Source of the DNA: Plantago major
Lineage: Eukaryota; Streptophyta; Magnoliopsida; Lamiales; Plantaginaceae
Direction of reading: 5' to 3'
NCBI GenBank assembly: GCA_026545765.1
Contig: CM048841.1
Coordinates: 97,607,352 to 97,671,351, forward strand
Length of the DNA stretch: 64,000 bases
Part shown: positions 10,598 to 22,597 of the stretch, piece by piece
Layout of the letters: every line of letters begins with the position of its first letter
Position numbering within the stretch: the first letter of the stretch is position 1
Position numbers and translations under genes: made by a program
Notes under the pieces: model-generated
Told to the model about the DNA's origin: nothing
The model's database searches: none
Seen by the model: only the letters and a program-made list of their open reading frames with translations

Positions 10598-12722
10598 TGT
10601 CACGCCCCTGACCTTTTTCACCTTATAAGCATGTTTAATTACGTTTTAAAAATAACATCAAGCAAATTTTAATATTTTGATATGTGTTATATACGTGGCC
10701 TTATTTGTGAAAAATTAAATTGTATAATGTGACATGGTATATTTGTGCTTTATGAACTTGATGTTAAAAATTGATATTATGTGATCGTAATTGAATTCTA
10801 ATTGTTATCGTTGTTTTATATAGTTTTGGGCCGGCTTGTTACTAGTTTTAATTTTAACCGTTTTATATCTAAACGAGTTCCTATGAAAGAACGAACACCG
10901 TAATATGAGCCGTATGAATTTATAGTATTTGTTTAGTGGACCTCTTTGATTTTCGAGTCGTCCTCGTGAAAACCGAAATAAGCAATCTCGTGCAATTAAT
11001 TCAAGTATAAAAATTTGTTTTATAAGCTATTTTTGAGACACGTTAAACTTAGTGACTCATCTATCACAGATCTACGTGTCACTCTTTTACTACCCCATTT
11101 GCCTTTATTAAGTAGGAAGTTTGCATTTCTAATTCTAACTATCTGATTACCACATCACGTCCACCGCCTCATTTTGCTCAATTTCCTGTGAAATATTCGT
11201 CTTCCCAATTTTCTTCTAGCTTTATGCTAATGAGTTTCTTAATCAATTACAAGTTCACTTTCTTCTCAAATCAATTGATACACACCTACCAGCCACACCT
11301 TTACCTCGGCACTTTGGTTTAAACCGTGACTAACCAAAAACTAGTAGGTGATAGAAAAATAGCAAGTGACGGCCGAATATAGTTCTGGTTTCGGCACGGT
11401 ATGTTTTCGTATTAAGCAGTTCAATTCTTAAGTTATTTCGAGTTTTATTATATTTAAGAGCTGGAAAATATACGTTTTACAAGGTGATTTATCGCAAAAA
11501 GATAGTACGAATAACGCTAATTTTACTTTTGGACAGTGAACTGTAAGTGTATTTAGTAACTCGTTATTTAGTATCTTTGTAAATAATTTCGGTAACCTGT
11601 TGTTTGACAAAGACGTGTTATTCTTGATATTATTGATACGGTGCTAGCGTATGACTATGAATATGTGTGGATTATATTGTGGAAGTGTGTTATGAAATGT
11701 GAAAATATACCGTGGTGTGCTATATATGTTGAATGTTCCATTCTGAATACGATGAAAAGCTTAAAGTGCTTGATTGATGAAGTGATCAATTGCTCCCATG
11801 TACGGATGGGATACGTGGAGTTGTTATCTGAAAAGATACTATTTTTCTGATAAAGTATTAGTAGTATATATTCATAAACATGATTATGTGATTTGCATTC
11901 ATAAGAGATAAGAGGATTCTGTTATGGCTGCTGATGACCTTGAGTCATGTGTTTTCCAGCTTGTCTAGATATCCATCACTGGATGGACTCTGTATAAAAT
12001 ATAGAATTCCAGGTACGGCTGGAATCTGTATGAAATATGAAATCCTAGGTACGGATGGACTCTGTATAAATCTGTTATCGTGATCACGAATTACTCCTGG
12101 TCGTAATAGAGCCATAGCGGACAAAGAAAATGACTAAGCACGTGCATTATTATATATATGTGAATTTTGTGAATTGACGTGTTGGAAATTGTGAAATATC
12201 TGAAGGTCATGTGTTCTCAGTGATAATGAATCTGAGTGCCTCGAATTGTGGTTCCGACATATGCTTAATGTCGTTAAATGGCTTGTTGCCGGTTATTTTC
12301 TTTACAGGTTATTAAATGACCTGTTACTGATTATACTTACTGAGCTCGCCACTCATCCCAATTGCGATGTTTTTTTTTTTATATAGCCTTTGAAGATAAG
12401 GACAAAGGAAAGGAGATAGCTGAGTAGAAGTAAAGTCATGGATCCAAGGTCGGCCGGCTGGTTTCCCATCCTTCTCCCTCCGCTCATCATCTGCATATCA
12501 TATAGGGGCATATTTTGGGTTTTATAATAAGAGGAATGACTCCTCATGTATGTAAATATATGTTTTGCTGACAGACTTGTGTAACGGGTGTGACACTCGT
12601 ATGTTTAAGGCTTCCGCAGGTTAGTGATGTTTTAAGTTAATAAAATATGTGCTTATTTGATGCTTACCAAGTGTGTTACTAAAAGTTGTGTTAATATTAT
12701 GTGAAAGTGTAAGGGTGTTACA
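10598..12722. mobile_element. Solo LTR, about 2.1 kb, probably Ty3/gypsy
   Basis: Begins TGTCACGCCCCTGACC and ends AAGGGTGTTACA, so it has TG...CA ends with imperfect short inverted termini. It is flanked by an exact 5-bp duplication, TTTAT, at 10593-10597 and 12723-12727. No gag-pol coding sequence, primer-binding site or second LTR is present. The ends and length suit a long gypsy-type LTR left by unequal recombination. Internally, 11960-12075 repeats a phrase of the type ggtacgg(a/c)tgga(c/a)tctgtat about three times. The clade is inferred from length and termini only. Confidence 0.7.
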
Positions 12723-12727
12723 TTTAT

Positions 12728-14558
12728 GATGACGATATGTGATTGATACAAGTTCCGTTAGAAATCATCAAGTGGTATTCAAGAATTATGTTGAGTTGCT
12801 CATGATCATAAGTACTAGCTAGTCTTACGGTTACTGGTGTGCGGATTATATATATATATATAATCTATTTGTTGATCAATGCAACACTACTCGAGAATGA
12901 CTAATTTGTAGAATTGTAGTTTAAGACTCCTAATTCATATTCAATCGTTCCAACTTCTGCTATATGTCACCTTAGTTAGTTGTTATTGCCGAATTGATTA
13001 GTAGTATAACATTCTTGTGAATTGCAATTGTTGTATACGTACTGGACAGGCAGGTAACATATTCCATCTTGTTAACTACTATTCTAATTGTGGATTAGAA
13101 GCTAATGCATGTAATTAACATTAGTTTGTTCCAGAAGCAGTTATATATAATATCCTCGTACAGCACGTTGTGGTTCTTGATTGGCAGTGTGATTATTGTG
13201 GTTTAGCTTAGCATAGTGAATTGTTAAATGTTGTGTAATGAACTTCAGTGTATGGCCATGATGTTGTTATATGTTGATTATGTACGCACTAGATCATGCA
13301 TTAATGAGTTGAATTTAGAAGTATGCATTCACGATTTTGGAATGTAACGGTTGTATCCGAAACGGTGTTAAGAAGGTATCAACGGGCATTTCCAGATATA
13401 TTACTCAAAAGAACCGGCACAATACGCCAAATCAATTAGAATTAAGAAAATTCTGTCCCTATTGTTACAACATTAAAGGTTTGAAGTAAAGACATGCTTC
13501 CAAGTTAAAGATAAGTAAAGGGCTCGTGGGGAAATATCCTTGTATTTGTGACGCAATTATTAGTTCATATTCAGCGGATAGGGACCAAGGTACTGAGTCC
13601 GTCAGTTTTTATTTATTCAACGGATAGGGCCACGAAAGTGACCTGAGGCCGGCAGATAGCTACCATGGCCAGGATAGGAACCTACGATGCCAAGTGAGCT
13701 CGCGATCATGTTAAGTTTTCAAGAAAGTTTCAAGAAAAGTTTTAAGTTCAAGGTCAAGTTAAGAGTTTTCAAGAATAACAAGTTCAAGTGTTAAGAGTCA
13801 GGTCAAGTCAGGTCATAGAGTTGCATTGCATTAAGCAAGACTAAAAGAATTAAAAGACATGAAGATGGAACTTGAGGTCATGGCATGTGCATGGAAATAT
13901 CAATTTTAGGTATTTGAAGCCGAGCTATTGGAGTGCAGCGTTGCCGGAGCAGTGATCACTATCAGAAGCGTCTTTACCATTTCCAGTTCATGATTTATAA
14001 ACTTTGTATTCAAGCTTTTAAAATTTTAAAGTTCCGCTGCATTATTTTACTAGTTCAAGAATTAGAAACAAGATTTTTTATGTCAAGTGTAAGGACGTTC
14101 AAGCCGTTTAGTAACGTTTTATCTTTTTACAAGTCAAGTTCGACGAATTTTCAAGCTCACAAACTAGCGCGAGTTATATTTTTCTTAGTTTGTCTTTTTA
14201 AAATTCAGGGCGCTACAACTTGTCTCGTTAATTTTTTTTTTGGGAAAATGTCTTAAATAAAAAAAAATGGTGAGTTAAATAAAATTAATCAATGAAGCCA
14301 TTTCAGCATAACATTTTGGACGTATAACGCTTTGAGCTAGTTAACGCAATTAATCAATGAAGCCATCAGATATCTTTCCAATTTAGTGACCAAATTATTT
14401 GCAATAACTTTACTATTAACAGAGATGACAGACAGACCCTTAATCAAGTACTGTTCGACAATTTGACCGTTAATTAAGAATCAAGAGGTTGTGAATTTAA
14501 GTTATAATTAACTCACACACAAGTACAGTGGAATACTTTTTTACTAGTAAGTATAAGG
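12728..14558. other. Intergenic, possible degenerate LTR remnant
   Basis: No coding sequence. The stretch 13500-14216 has LTR-like low-complexity blocks (repeated caagttaag/tttcaag phrases at 13710-13800) and ends gggcgctaca, a terminus seen in plant gypsy LTRs. I found no matching start or target duplication. A 16-bp phrase, taatcaatgaagccat, occurs twice near 14286 and 14349. Confidence 0.35.
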
Positions 14559-14566
14559 GTTGGGGA

Positions 14567-15231
14567 ATTAGAGGTGCTAATGGGCCTGTCGTATACAAGT
14601 CCGTCCGGTTCAGCCCGTAAAAATGACAGGTCTGGACCGGCCTGGACCGAAAAAGCCTGTGGCCCGGACTGAAAAGCCCGATATATTTATTGAACATATT
14701 ATGTGATATTTGATAAGAATCGAAATTTATTAATCGAGCTAACGCATTAAAATTGGACTCTAAGAAAATTAATCACACTAATTGGGCTTATACATTACAA
14801 ATCCATAGTCCAACTCCAAAACACATTAAAATTGTTCATTCTTTTCTTCCTACTTGCCGTCCCATTCACTCATCAATTCATCATCTACATTTTATTCTTT
14901 ATCAATTCTTTTTTTCCTACTTGCCGTCTCTCAGCATTCTTTTATACTTCACATGTTTAATGGTTTTGAATTTTATCACATATATGTTAAATGAGCCAAA
15001 ACAATAGCTTACTTAACTTTCACCCAGTAAGTACATTGCTTATGTATATAGTAGTTTTTTTCATTTCATTTATGCATTTAATTAGGGCCCGGCCCGACCC
15101 CAAAATAATGGGGCTAGAGGCTTGGCCGGACCTACATATATCTCAAAAGCCCAGCCCATCCCCTTAAAATAAACCCGGACCGATTTAGCCCGGCCCGGAT
15201 CGACCCGAGACCGGCCCGATTGCCACCTCTA
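14567..15231. mobile_element. Non-autonomous hAT-like element, about 0.66 kb
   Basis: Left end tagaggtgctaatgggcc and right end ggcccgattgccacctcta are inverted relatives of the TAGAGGTGGCAA-type hAT terminus. Flanking 8-mers gttgggga (14559-14566) and gttggggt (15232-15239) differ at one base, fitting a hAT target duplication. Both subterminal regions are rich in ggcccg/cgggcc repeats, as is usual for these elements. There is no transposase. Confidence 0.65.
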
Positions 15232-15239
15232 GTTGGGGT

Positions 15240-15832
15240 TAGTCCATTTGGATCGCAGTTTGCCCATACAAATCGAGTAGGTTGTTTTGATTTGTAGGCT
15301 ACGACCTCAATACTGGATAAGTGTGTAGATATTTATCTGGTGCAAATAAAGAACCCACTATACTATATTGAAATTAGTCACGGGACATAGCTCCGGGAGA
15401 ACTAGTGACTTGTCTACCTAGTGGCATATTGACGTGTCACCGTAAGGTGGCGTGGTTCTTGCTTGTTGCAATCAATCTTCACCAAATCTACTGGAGCCCA
15501 ATGGATGCCAATATGATCCGGGAGCGTGGGTTGGACCCTAGTTATTTCATTTTTATCTCTTGCTTTAAGGAGACAGGAATGTGAGAGGAACCTTAGCTCG
15601 AGGAGCCAGGCCCGACTCTCAGGCTCTCAGAATTTTCTATTCACTCTGACGTCAGACTACCTCCTGTCTTTAAAGGTTGTACCACTTTATACCATACGTT
15701 AAAGCCAGATCTGCATAACACATTAAAGACCAGGAGGCAGACATCAGAGGTAGAAAAACTTTCCTCAGCTACCTTCTCCCAGCGTGTCCAAAGGTGAGTA
15801 GTCAAATCTCGGGTTAGCCCAGCTCAGAGTAC
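15240..15832. other. Intergenic
   Basis: No gene is seen. The region is less AT-rich than its surroundings and leads into the minisatellite at 15833. It may be part of an unrecognised retroelement. Confidence 0.4.
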
Positions 15833-16130
15833 CAGGCTAGGACCAAGTCCCCATGTGACTTTGATTAGTACACCGAGTTTGGACCTTTAGGCTAGGAACA
15901 AATCATGACGTGACCTTGATCGGTCCATCAAGCTCGGAGAATCGGGCTAGGACCAAGTCTCTACGTAGCTTTGATTAGCCCATCAGGCTTGGACCTTCAG
16001 GCTCGGGAACAAAGCGAGGACCAAGTCTCTATGTAACTTTGACTAATTAGTCCACTAGGCTTGGGGACCTGGCTAGGACCAAGCCCCTATATGACTTTGA
16101 TCAATACATCAGGCTTGGACCGTTAGACTC
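15833..16130. repeat. Minisatellite, about five ~55-60-bp units
   Basis: Each unit reads roughly ggctaggaccaagt(c/t), then a variable part with (g)actttgat, then (c)atcaggcttgga. Starts fall near 15834, 15890, 15946, 16013 and 16070. The units have diverged by substitution and small indels, so the array is not recent. Confidence 0.75.
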
Positions 16131-16427
16131 AGACAAGCCCGTGAGACGGAACCCCGTTAGGGGTAACACTAGAAACTCTTGTAAGTTCTCTGCAATCCTC
16201 CCATTCATGCTTAGGTGAATGTAGTCGGACTTATTCTTACTCATTATAAATGTTGGAGTAAATGAATATTTTATTTTGTTTTACTTTTTTACTTTGTTGA
16301 TTTGCGAGGAAAAAATAGTCCATCACCAATGACTAAATTGAACATCATAAGCAACATCAACAACAACCGTCTATTTCGTATAATTAGGCATGGAGTTGTT
16401 TACCGAACACGAACAGTATTAGTTTCC
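16131..16427. other. 3' flank of PMEI gene 2
   Basis: The last ~170 bases (from about 16290) are recognisably similar to 24130-24310, the 3' flank of PMEI gene 3, including gtctatttc.tataattaggcatg. The gene duplication therefore carried its downstream DNA. Confidence 0.6.
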
Positions 16428-17118
16428 TTAGATTAAATAAGCAGCAACTTCAATGATATTTCCAAGAAGTTGCAAGCTGCGATTTTCCGCTTCCAGGGGG
16501 AAAGTCCGGAGCTTGATGAATAAGCTTTGGCAGCTCGTACCGTGATTAGAGGCATTTCGGCCATGCAAGCGAAGATCTTCAAAGTTCTTGCTACTGATAT
16601 CCACAGCCGCAGTTTGAAGATCGATTACAGCAGCGACGTAATGACCATAGCAGTCGCGCAACGTGTTCCTGAGTGGCAGATCCTTTGCCTGTCGGAGCAG
16701 CGTGCGAATCTTTGTTTCAGTTGCAGTTGCATTAGCCTGCGCCCTGACAGTAGCTAGGGATGCAATCTCTGGCACCGTACCATGTTTAGCTGCCGGGTCT
16801 GCCCCGAAATCGTTCAAGCAAAAGTTTCGATCAAGTGCCAAATCACATACACTCTCCAACCCGGTACTCGCAAATGTTTCTACATTACACAGGTTCGGAG
16901 TCAAGAATGAAATTTAGGGTAGTTGCGAAAGCATATATACAAGATGCAACATTTTTTAGATGTTTAAAACAATCAATTAATGAAATTGGAGAAGATATTC
17001 AGAAATAATATCTTATTAAAAAAAACTCAAATTGACAGTGCACATAAAGAGTTGAATGATTACCAATTGCAGGAGAGGAAATGATGACAAGGAGAAAGAT
17101 GAACTTTTGGGAGGCCAT
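16428..17118 (-). CDS. PMEI / invertase inhibitor domain protein 2
   Basis: Two exons on the minus strand: 17118-17064 and 16879-16428, phase-1 intron (attg|gtaatc donor, aatgtag|aaac acceptor), 168 residues. Exon 1 is a signal peptide (MASQKFIFLLVIISSPAIG). The mature part has the first cysteine hairpin (SVCDLALDRNFC) followed by LNDFGADPAAKHG, the second pair in DCYGHYV and SCQSLF, and a closing LLGNIIEVAAYLI helix. All four family cysteines are present. Substrate class (invertase or pectin methylesterase) is undetermined. It is most similar to the gene at 24315-25308, with the same intron position, and the 3' flanks are also related; the LINE at 17940-23956 lies between them. Confidence 0.9.
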
Positions 17119-17182
17119 CTTCTATAGTAAAATTTTGTTGGTGGATAATTGATATTTACAATATATTTTTGATGAAATTATA

Positions 17183-17205
17183 TTATATAGATGAGAGAAT
17201 GATGC
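17183..17205 (-). promoter_or_regulatory. TATA box and conserved 15-mer of PMEI gene 2
   Basis: ctatataa at 17183-17190 on the minus strand, 65-72 bases before the ATG. Immediately upstream of it is gcatcattctctcat (17191-17205), which is exactly repeated at the same relative place before PMEI gene 3. Confidence 0.6.
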
Positions 17206-17921
17206 CATATAATGAATAAAATCATAGTCAATGATATTCTAATAATTTATAATATATATTGTGAGAATGCACCTTTACTGAAACTTATTCCACAGATATT
17301 TCAGTTTAAGTTTGGGAATGCAAATAATGAGTGTAAAATTAAAAAAAAAAAATTGTACTTTAATGAATGTCATGACCTCAGATGTTATAGGTTCAATTCT
17401 CGTTGATGAAGGATTGTGTTTTAGTATAGTGGATGCTAGTTGTAATAAATTAAATTAAATGATGACTTTGTAATGATTTATCAATCACAAAGTAGGCGAG
17501 TACCGTGACCTCTTTTTGCTAGTACATTTTTTCAGTTAAAAATGTAATCGTCGGCCTTCCAAATTACTTCCAGTTTTTTCCATATAAACACACAGTACAT
17601 CTCATTTGGTTGGATACGCACTTCTTGCTATCTTCTATTCTCCTCTGCTCACTCTTCTGCACTTAGAAATCCGAGGATTTCTTCTCCACTAAAGTTAGAG
17701 TTGTTGCTACTACAACTTCCAGCGATTCCCGACATTGGGCATCGAACCTTGGAAGCTGATTATCGTAGAAGGCCTGAAGCTTACAAATGAGGACAAATGC
17801 AAATGGTCACACTACTGCCTTGTTCATGATTCAACCCGAAAGTTCTACTTTCTTTTAATTTTCATGTAACAAGTTGCATTAAGTATAACCATTTTTATTT
17901 GCACATTCAAATATGAATACA
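17206..17921. other. Intergenic up to the LINE
   Basis: Upstream region of PMEI gene 2. On +, tataaaca near 17584 is followed by a CT-rich leader-like stretch without an open frame, so it could be a remnant promoter or LTR. No gene is seen. Confidence 0.4.
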
Positions 17922-17939
17922 CACACTAACAATTTCTTT
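17922..17939. repeat. Target-site duplication of the LINE, left copy
   Basis: cacactaacaatttcttt, exactly repeated at 23957-23974. It directly abuts the poly(T) that marks the LINE 3' end. Confidence 0.9.
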
Positions 17940-17973
17940 TTTTTTTTTTTTGGTAATCAAAGACGATCAGTCC

Positions 17974-20900
17974 TTAAACTAAATCAAAATCCAAAAAGGG
18001 TACAACGGGAGGAGGAGGGGTATCCCAAAGGATTAACCCGTCCAAGCTCGATCTAGCAAGTTTTGCAAGCTTATCCACTACAAGATTCTTATCTCTACGA
18101 ATCCATCTAAACTCCGTTTGCCATGGCTTATGGAGTAAGATCTTACACTCGGTCACCAAGTTAGCATATTCAGCACTCGGCTCTACTTCTCCAGTAATCA
18201 GTTTCCAAGCATCGAGCGAGTCAGTCTCAATCTCAATTCGTGCATATCGTCTTTCCCATGCTTCAGCCATTCCCGTCTTCAATGCCATCAATTCAGCTAA
18301 CAGAGGTGTAGGAGATTGGATGTTATCTGTGAAGCCCCACAGCCATGCTCCAGAATCATCTCTAACCGCTCCTCCAATACCTCCCCCATTCTTGACATTA
18401 ATTGAGTTGCCATCAGCATTGAGCTTTACCCAATCAGGATTGGGTTTTTGCCATTTGCTCTTTTCATGAGTGATTGTCTTCTTGGCTAGATTATGGTAAA
18501 GATCTTGGCTCAGCTAACGAATCAAGAAAATCACCGAATCTGTGCTTTCCATCTTTCCTTTGAAAACGAACGTGTTGCGCGCTTTCCAGATATTCCATAT
18601 ACTTGCAATGAAAACATATTTCCATGGTATATTCGGTATTGCAGCACACTCAAAGTTTAGAGTAGTGATATTTTGACGGAGCCATTCCGCTGGTGGGATG
18701 CGTTGGAGCTCCTGTACTTGATTAGCAGGAAGCAGCTTTCTCCAGATCTTTAGCGCATTGGAGCAGTCCCCCAAAGTATGATACACAGTCTCATCCGGGC
18801 GTTTACAGAGTTCGCAGGTGGCATTATATGTACACTTCCTCACTTTGCGCAGGTGGTTTGTGGCGAGTCGACCCTGCACAGCAAGCCATAAGAAGTGTTT
18901 CAGCTTATTGCTGATTTTAGTTTTCCAAATCCATCTCTCGCGTTCTGTCCATTATGCGCGTCAAACTTCCTTGCTTGGATGGCCTTATAAGCGGACTGAC
19001 ATGTAAAAATCCCATTCGATGTTTCGGACCACAGAATATTGTCATCTTCCTCCGTTAACTGGACATTGAAATCACGGATTTTATCCTTCGTCTCAGGGGG
19101 GTATAAAGGACTGAATTTCCTCTAGGCGCCAAGCACCTTCAGCATCGAATAAGTCTGCGAGGGTGAGACCGTTTTCTGCAGGGATTATGAGAACTCCTTG
19201 GTCACGAAGTGGTCCACTTCCAAGCCAATTGTCATGCCAAAACAATATAGATGTACCATTACCAATTCTCCAGCGAAGGAATGGCTTCAAAGTGTCGACA
19301 CATCGAGTGATCCCTTTCCAGGTCGCACTATCACCCGGCTTAGCTTGGTAATGTAGCAAGCTTCCATTCTTTAGATATTTCGCTTCAACAAGACTTTGCC
19401 AGATTGTTTCTTCTTTCCGCAGAATTTTCCAAGCTAGTTTAGCTAGTAAGGCTTCATTATTTAGTCTTGCTGTGCGCAGTCCTAAACCACCTTTTTCCTT
19501 GGGCAGGGTTGCTTTCTGCCAACCAACAAGGTGAAGTTTTCTCTTGTTAATATCATCCGACCATAGGAAATCTCTATTAAGTTTGTCAAGTCGATCACAT
19601 ACATGTTCGGGTAACCAACTCGATTGCATCACATAGATAGGAATAGAGGTCGAAACCGTTTGAATAAGAGTGGAGCGCCCAGCCAGAGATAAATATTTGT
19701 TCTTCCAGCCCGTCATTCTGGACATAATCCTATCAAAGGTCGCAGCGTACATTCTCCAATCCATTCTACCATGGTGCAATTGTATGCCAAGGTATTTTCC
19801 TAGTCCAGCAGTTTGGCCGAATCCTAGCGTGCGGCAGATGGAATTCTTCAAAGTCTGACCCCCTGCATTAGAAAAGTAGACTTTGGATTTGTTCACATTA
19901 AGTTTGAGTCCAGAAGCAGAACAAAACTTATCCAGGATTCTCCGAATAGTAGTGGCCGTAGACCTAGTAGCCTTTCCCATTAGGATCAAGTCGTCCGCAA
20001 AGAAAATATGTGACAAGTGTGGACCACCTCTACATGGAATCAGTGGACTCCATGTCTTCCTGTCGACTGCGTCTTGGATCATATATGATAATCGCTCAAC
20101 ACACAATACAAATAAATATGGGGAGAGTGGGTCACCTTGACGCAACCCGCACGTGTGCTCAAAAGGATCCAGAGGTTCCCCATTCCATAAGATTCTAGTG
20201 GATGCATTCCGGACGCAAAACATGATGAGATTGATTAACCTCTCCGGAAACTGAAAGACATGTGGTGTCTCTTCTAGAAAATCCCAATCCACTTTGTCGT
20301 AAGCCTTCTCCAAATCCAGCTTCAATATCATGCATCCTACTTTATTTTTCCTCTTCGAACGCAGGGAGTGTAGGACTTCTTGGATGACAAAGATATTATC
20401 TTGCGTGCTTCGACCCTTAATAAAGCTTGATTGGGTAGGTGCAATGAGGGTTGGCATTAGATCTTTAAGACGCATGGTAATGCACTTCGTGACTAGTTTG
20501 TAAAGAACATTGCAAAGTGATATTGGTCGAAATTCCGAGATTACCGAGGGGTGTTGAACCTTTGGGATAAGGCAGAGATGAGCCTCGCAAATAATTGAAT
20601 CAAAGCAACCATTCTGTAAAGCACCCTGGACAAAACTAAGAAGAGATGGCGCCAACCAAGTCCATCCTTTTTTATAGAAAACGGCTTGTAAGCCATCGGG
20701 ACCGGGAGCCTTAAACGCATTTGTTGTCCACACAACACTCTTTAATTATTTCATAGTTACTTGTCGACTCAAGCTTGAGCTCTCTTCAGTCGACAGAGAG
20801 CGTTGGTAGCGCGAAACCGGGAGCAGTAGACTCTGATTAATTAAATCGGAAGTCCTGGTGTTTTGAAAGAGACTCGAGAAAAATTCTCTCGCATGATCCC

Positions 20901-22071
20901 GTAGCCTAGTGTCATCTCTGACCCAATCGCCGTCCACCTTAAGCATCAGGATCTTGTTTTTGCGTCTCCGCATAATCGTTGACTTGTGAAAGAATTTGGT
21001 ATTTCTCTCTCCATCTTTCAGCCATTTGACTCTAGATTTTTGATACCAAAATAATTCCTCCTGGTGAAGAATTGTGTTGTACTCATTAATAAGTTCAACC
21101 TCCAGATTTTCCAAGAACTCATTATATCTTTCAGATAATGCTTTCTGAATGCCGGCCAGTCTAGCAAGAACTTGTTTTTTCCTGTGAAATATATTCCCGA
21201 ATTGTTCCTTATTCCACGGGATCAATTGGTCTGGCACTTGTGCGATGGCTTGTGCAATATTCGGAGTAGATTTCCAGATTCCTCGCAAAATTGCCTCACA
21301 GTCCGGGTGAGAGAACCAGGCAGCTTCAAAGCGGAAAAGTTTATTATCAATCGGCCTATCTAAGCCGAAACAGGTTGTCAAAATAGGGTGATGATCTGAA
21401 TGCGTTCTAGGTAAATGAATCACCGCATTCTCTGGAAATAGATGAATCCACTTTTCATTAGCCATGGCTCTATCAATGCGTTCTTTTATCGTTGCTCCAG
21501 ATTCTCTCTTGTTCGTCCAAGTATAGGTCGGGCCATGGAAACCCAAATCCTGTAACCCACAAGCTTCCATACTACGTTGAAAAAACATAAGGCGACTCAC
21601 AGATACGGTGCGACCTCCCTGTTTTTCGTGCGAGAAACCGATCTCATTAAAATCTCCTGTAACCAACCATGGATAATCGTAAGTTTTAGAAAGAATTTCT
21701 AAACTTCGGAAGATCTTAACTTTATCTACTTTATTAGGCTTTGCGTAGACTCCAGATAACAGCCAAGGAGTTTGTTGTCTTGCACTAATCACAGCGTGGA
21801 TAGCTTGCTCTTCGACTCCTAAGATATCAACATCGATATCCTCCTCGTTCCATAATAACCAGACCCCTCCCGACATGCCGGTAGTAGGTGCGATAATATA
21901 TCTAGAATATCCCAAGAAAGGTATAATTGTATAAGCAATTTCCTCTGAGACTCTTGTTTCTAGTAAGTATACCACATGAGGATTGTGTATTCTTACTAAA
22001 TCACGAAAATTTCTACGAAAATCTTCACTTCCCGCCCCTTGACAATTCCAAGAAACGATCTCATATCTGAT
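17974..22071 (-). pseudogene. LINE ORF2: endonuclease, reverse transcriptase, zf-RVT, RNase H
   Basis: The endonuclease begins near 22065 (IVSWNCQGAGS) and contains VTGDFNEIGF, RIDRAMANEKW and THSDHHPI. A stop at 20746-20748 interrupts the same frame just before the RT signature NAFKAPGPDG. The RT has LRQGDPLSPYLF and the catalytic FFADDLILMG. The frame breaks in a C run at about 19093-19100, and again near 18945; between and after these breaks the zf-RVT region is readable (CELCKRPDETVYHTLGDC). A TAG at 18514-18516 then precedes the RNase H domain, which keeps its acidic residues (KLNADGNS, LAELMAL, IETDSLDAW, and the late Asp in NLVVDKLA). There is no clear ATG at the N-terminus. An overlapping frame at 22511-21996 has no domain I recognise. 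Confidence 0.9.
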
Positions 22072-22597
22072 TTATAAATATGTTGAGGAATAATCGGATA
22101 ATCAATATCCGACCCCCTCCATGTCGCAAGAATCTGGGCTAGAGCTTCCCATGCTAACATGTTCTGTCTCTCCTGCTCCCAATCGCTCAAGACAAACCTC
22201 TGCCATCCCGTCCTTTGATTGTCCTCCAATAATAGGATGTGCGAGTATATGTCGATCTCCCAGACTGTTGATGGAATCGTCATTACATTCACCACTCTTT
22301 CCTCACAGCGAAGGATTCTTGAGTATCCGTGGAATTGATGAATTAGAGTTCGACACGGATTTTGGATCGATTCACCACCATGTTGTTGTAGGAAATTTAT
22401 TTCCAGATCCTCGGGATCGATCTCCATCTGCTCCTCCATTAGAAATCGAAGGAACCGTCTCTGTTGCTTGGTTATCAGTAGGAAGTAGGCTGAATGAATT
22501 AGTACATTCAATTAGCGATGTACTTGGTTCTTTTATACTGATTCCATTACTTGCTCTTGGTAGAATTCGAACCGGACTAGTACTATGGGCCAGACCT

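Noticed and set aside
19163..20198. Several + strand open frames across 19163-23746
   Set aside because: They are antisense shadows of the LINE ORFs; their translations are low-complexity and have no domain, while the minus strand carries clear endonuclease, RT and DUF4283 motifs.
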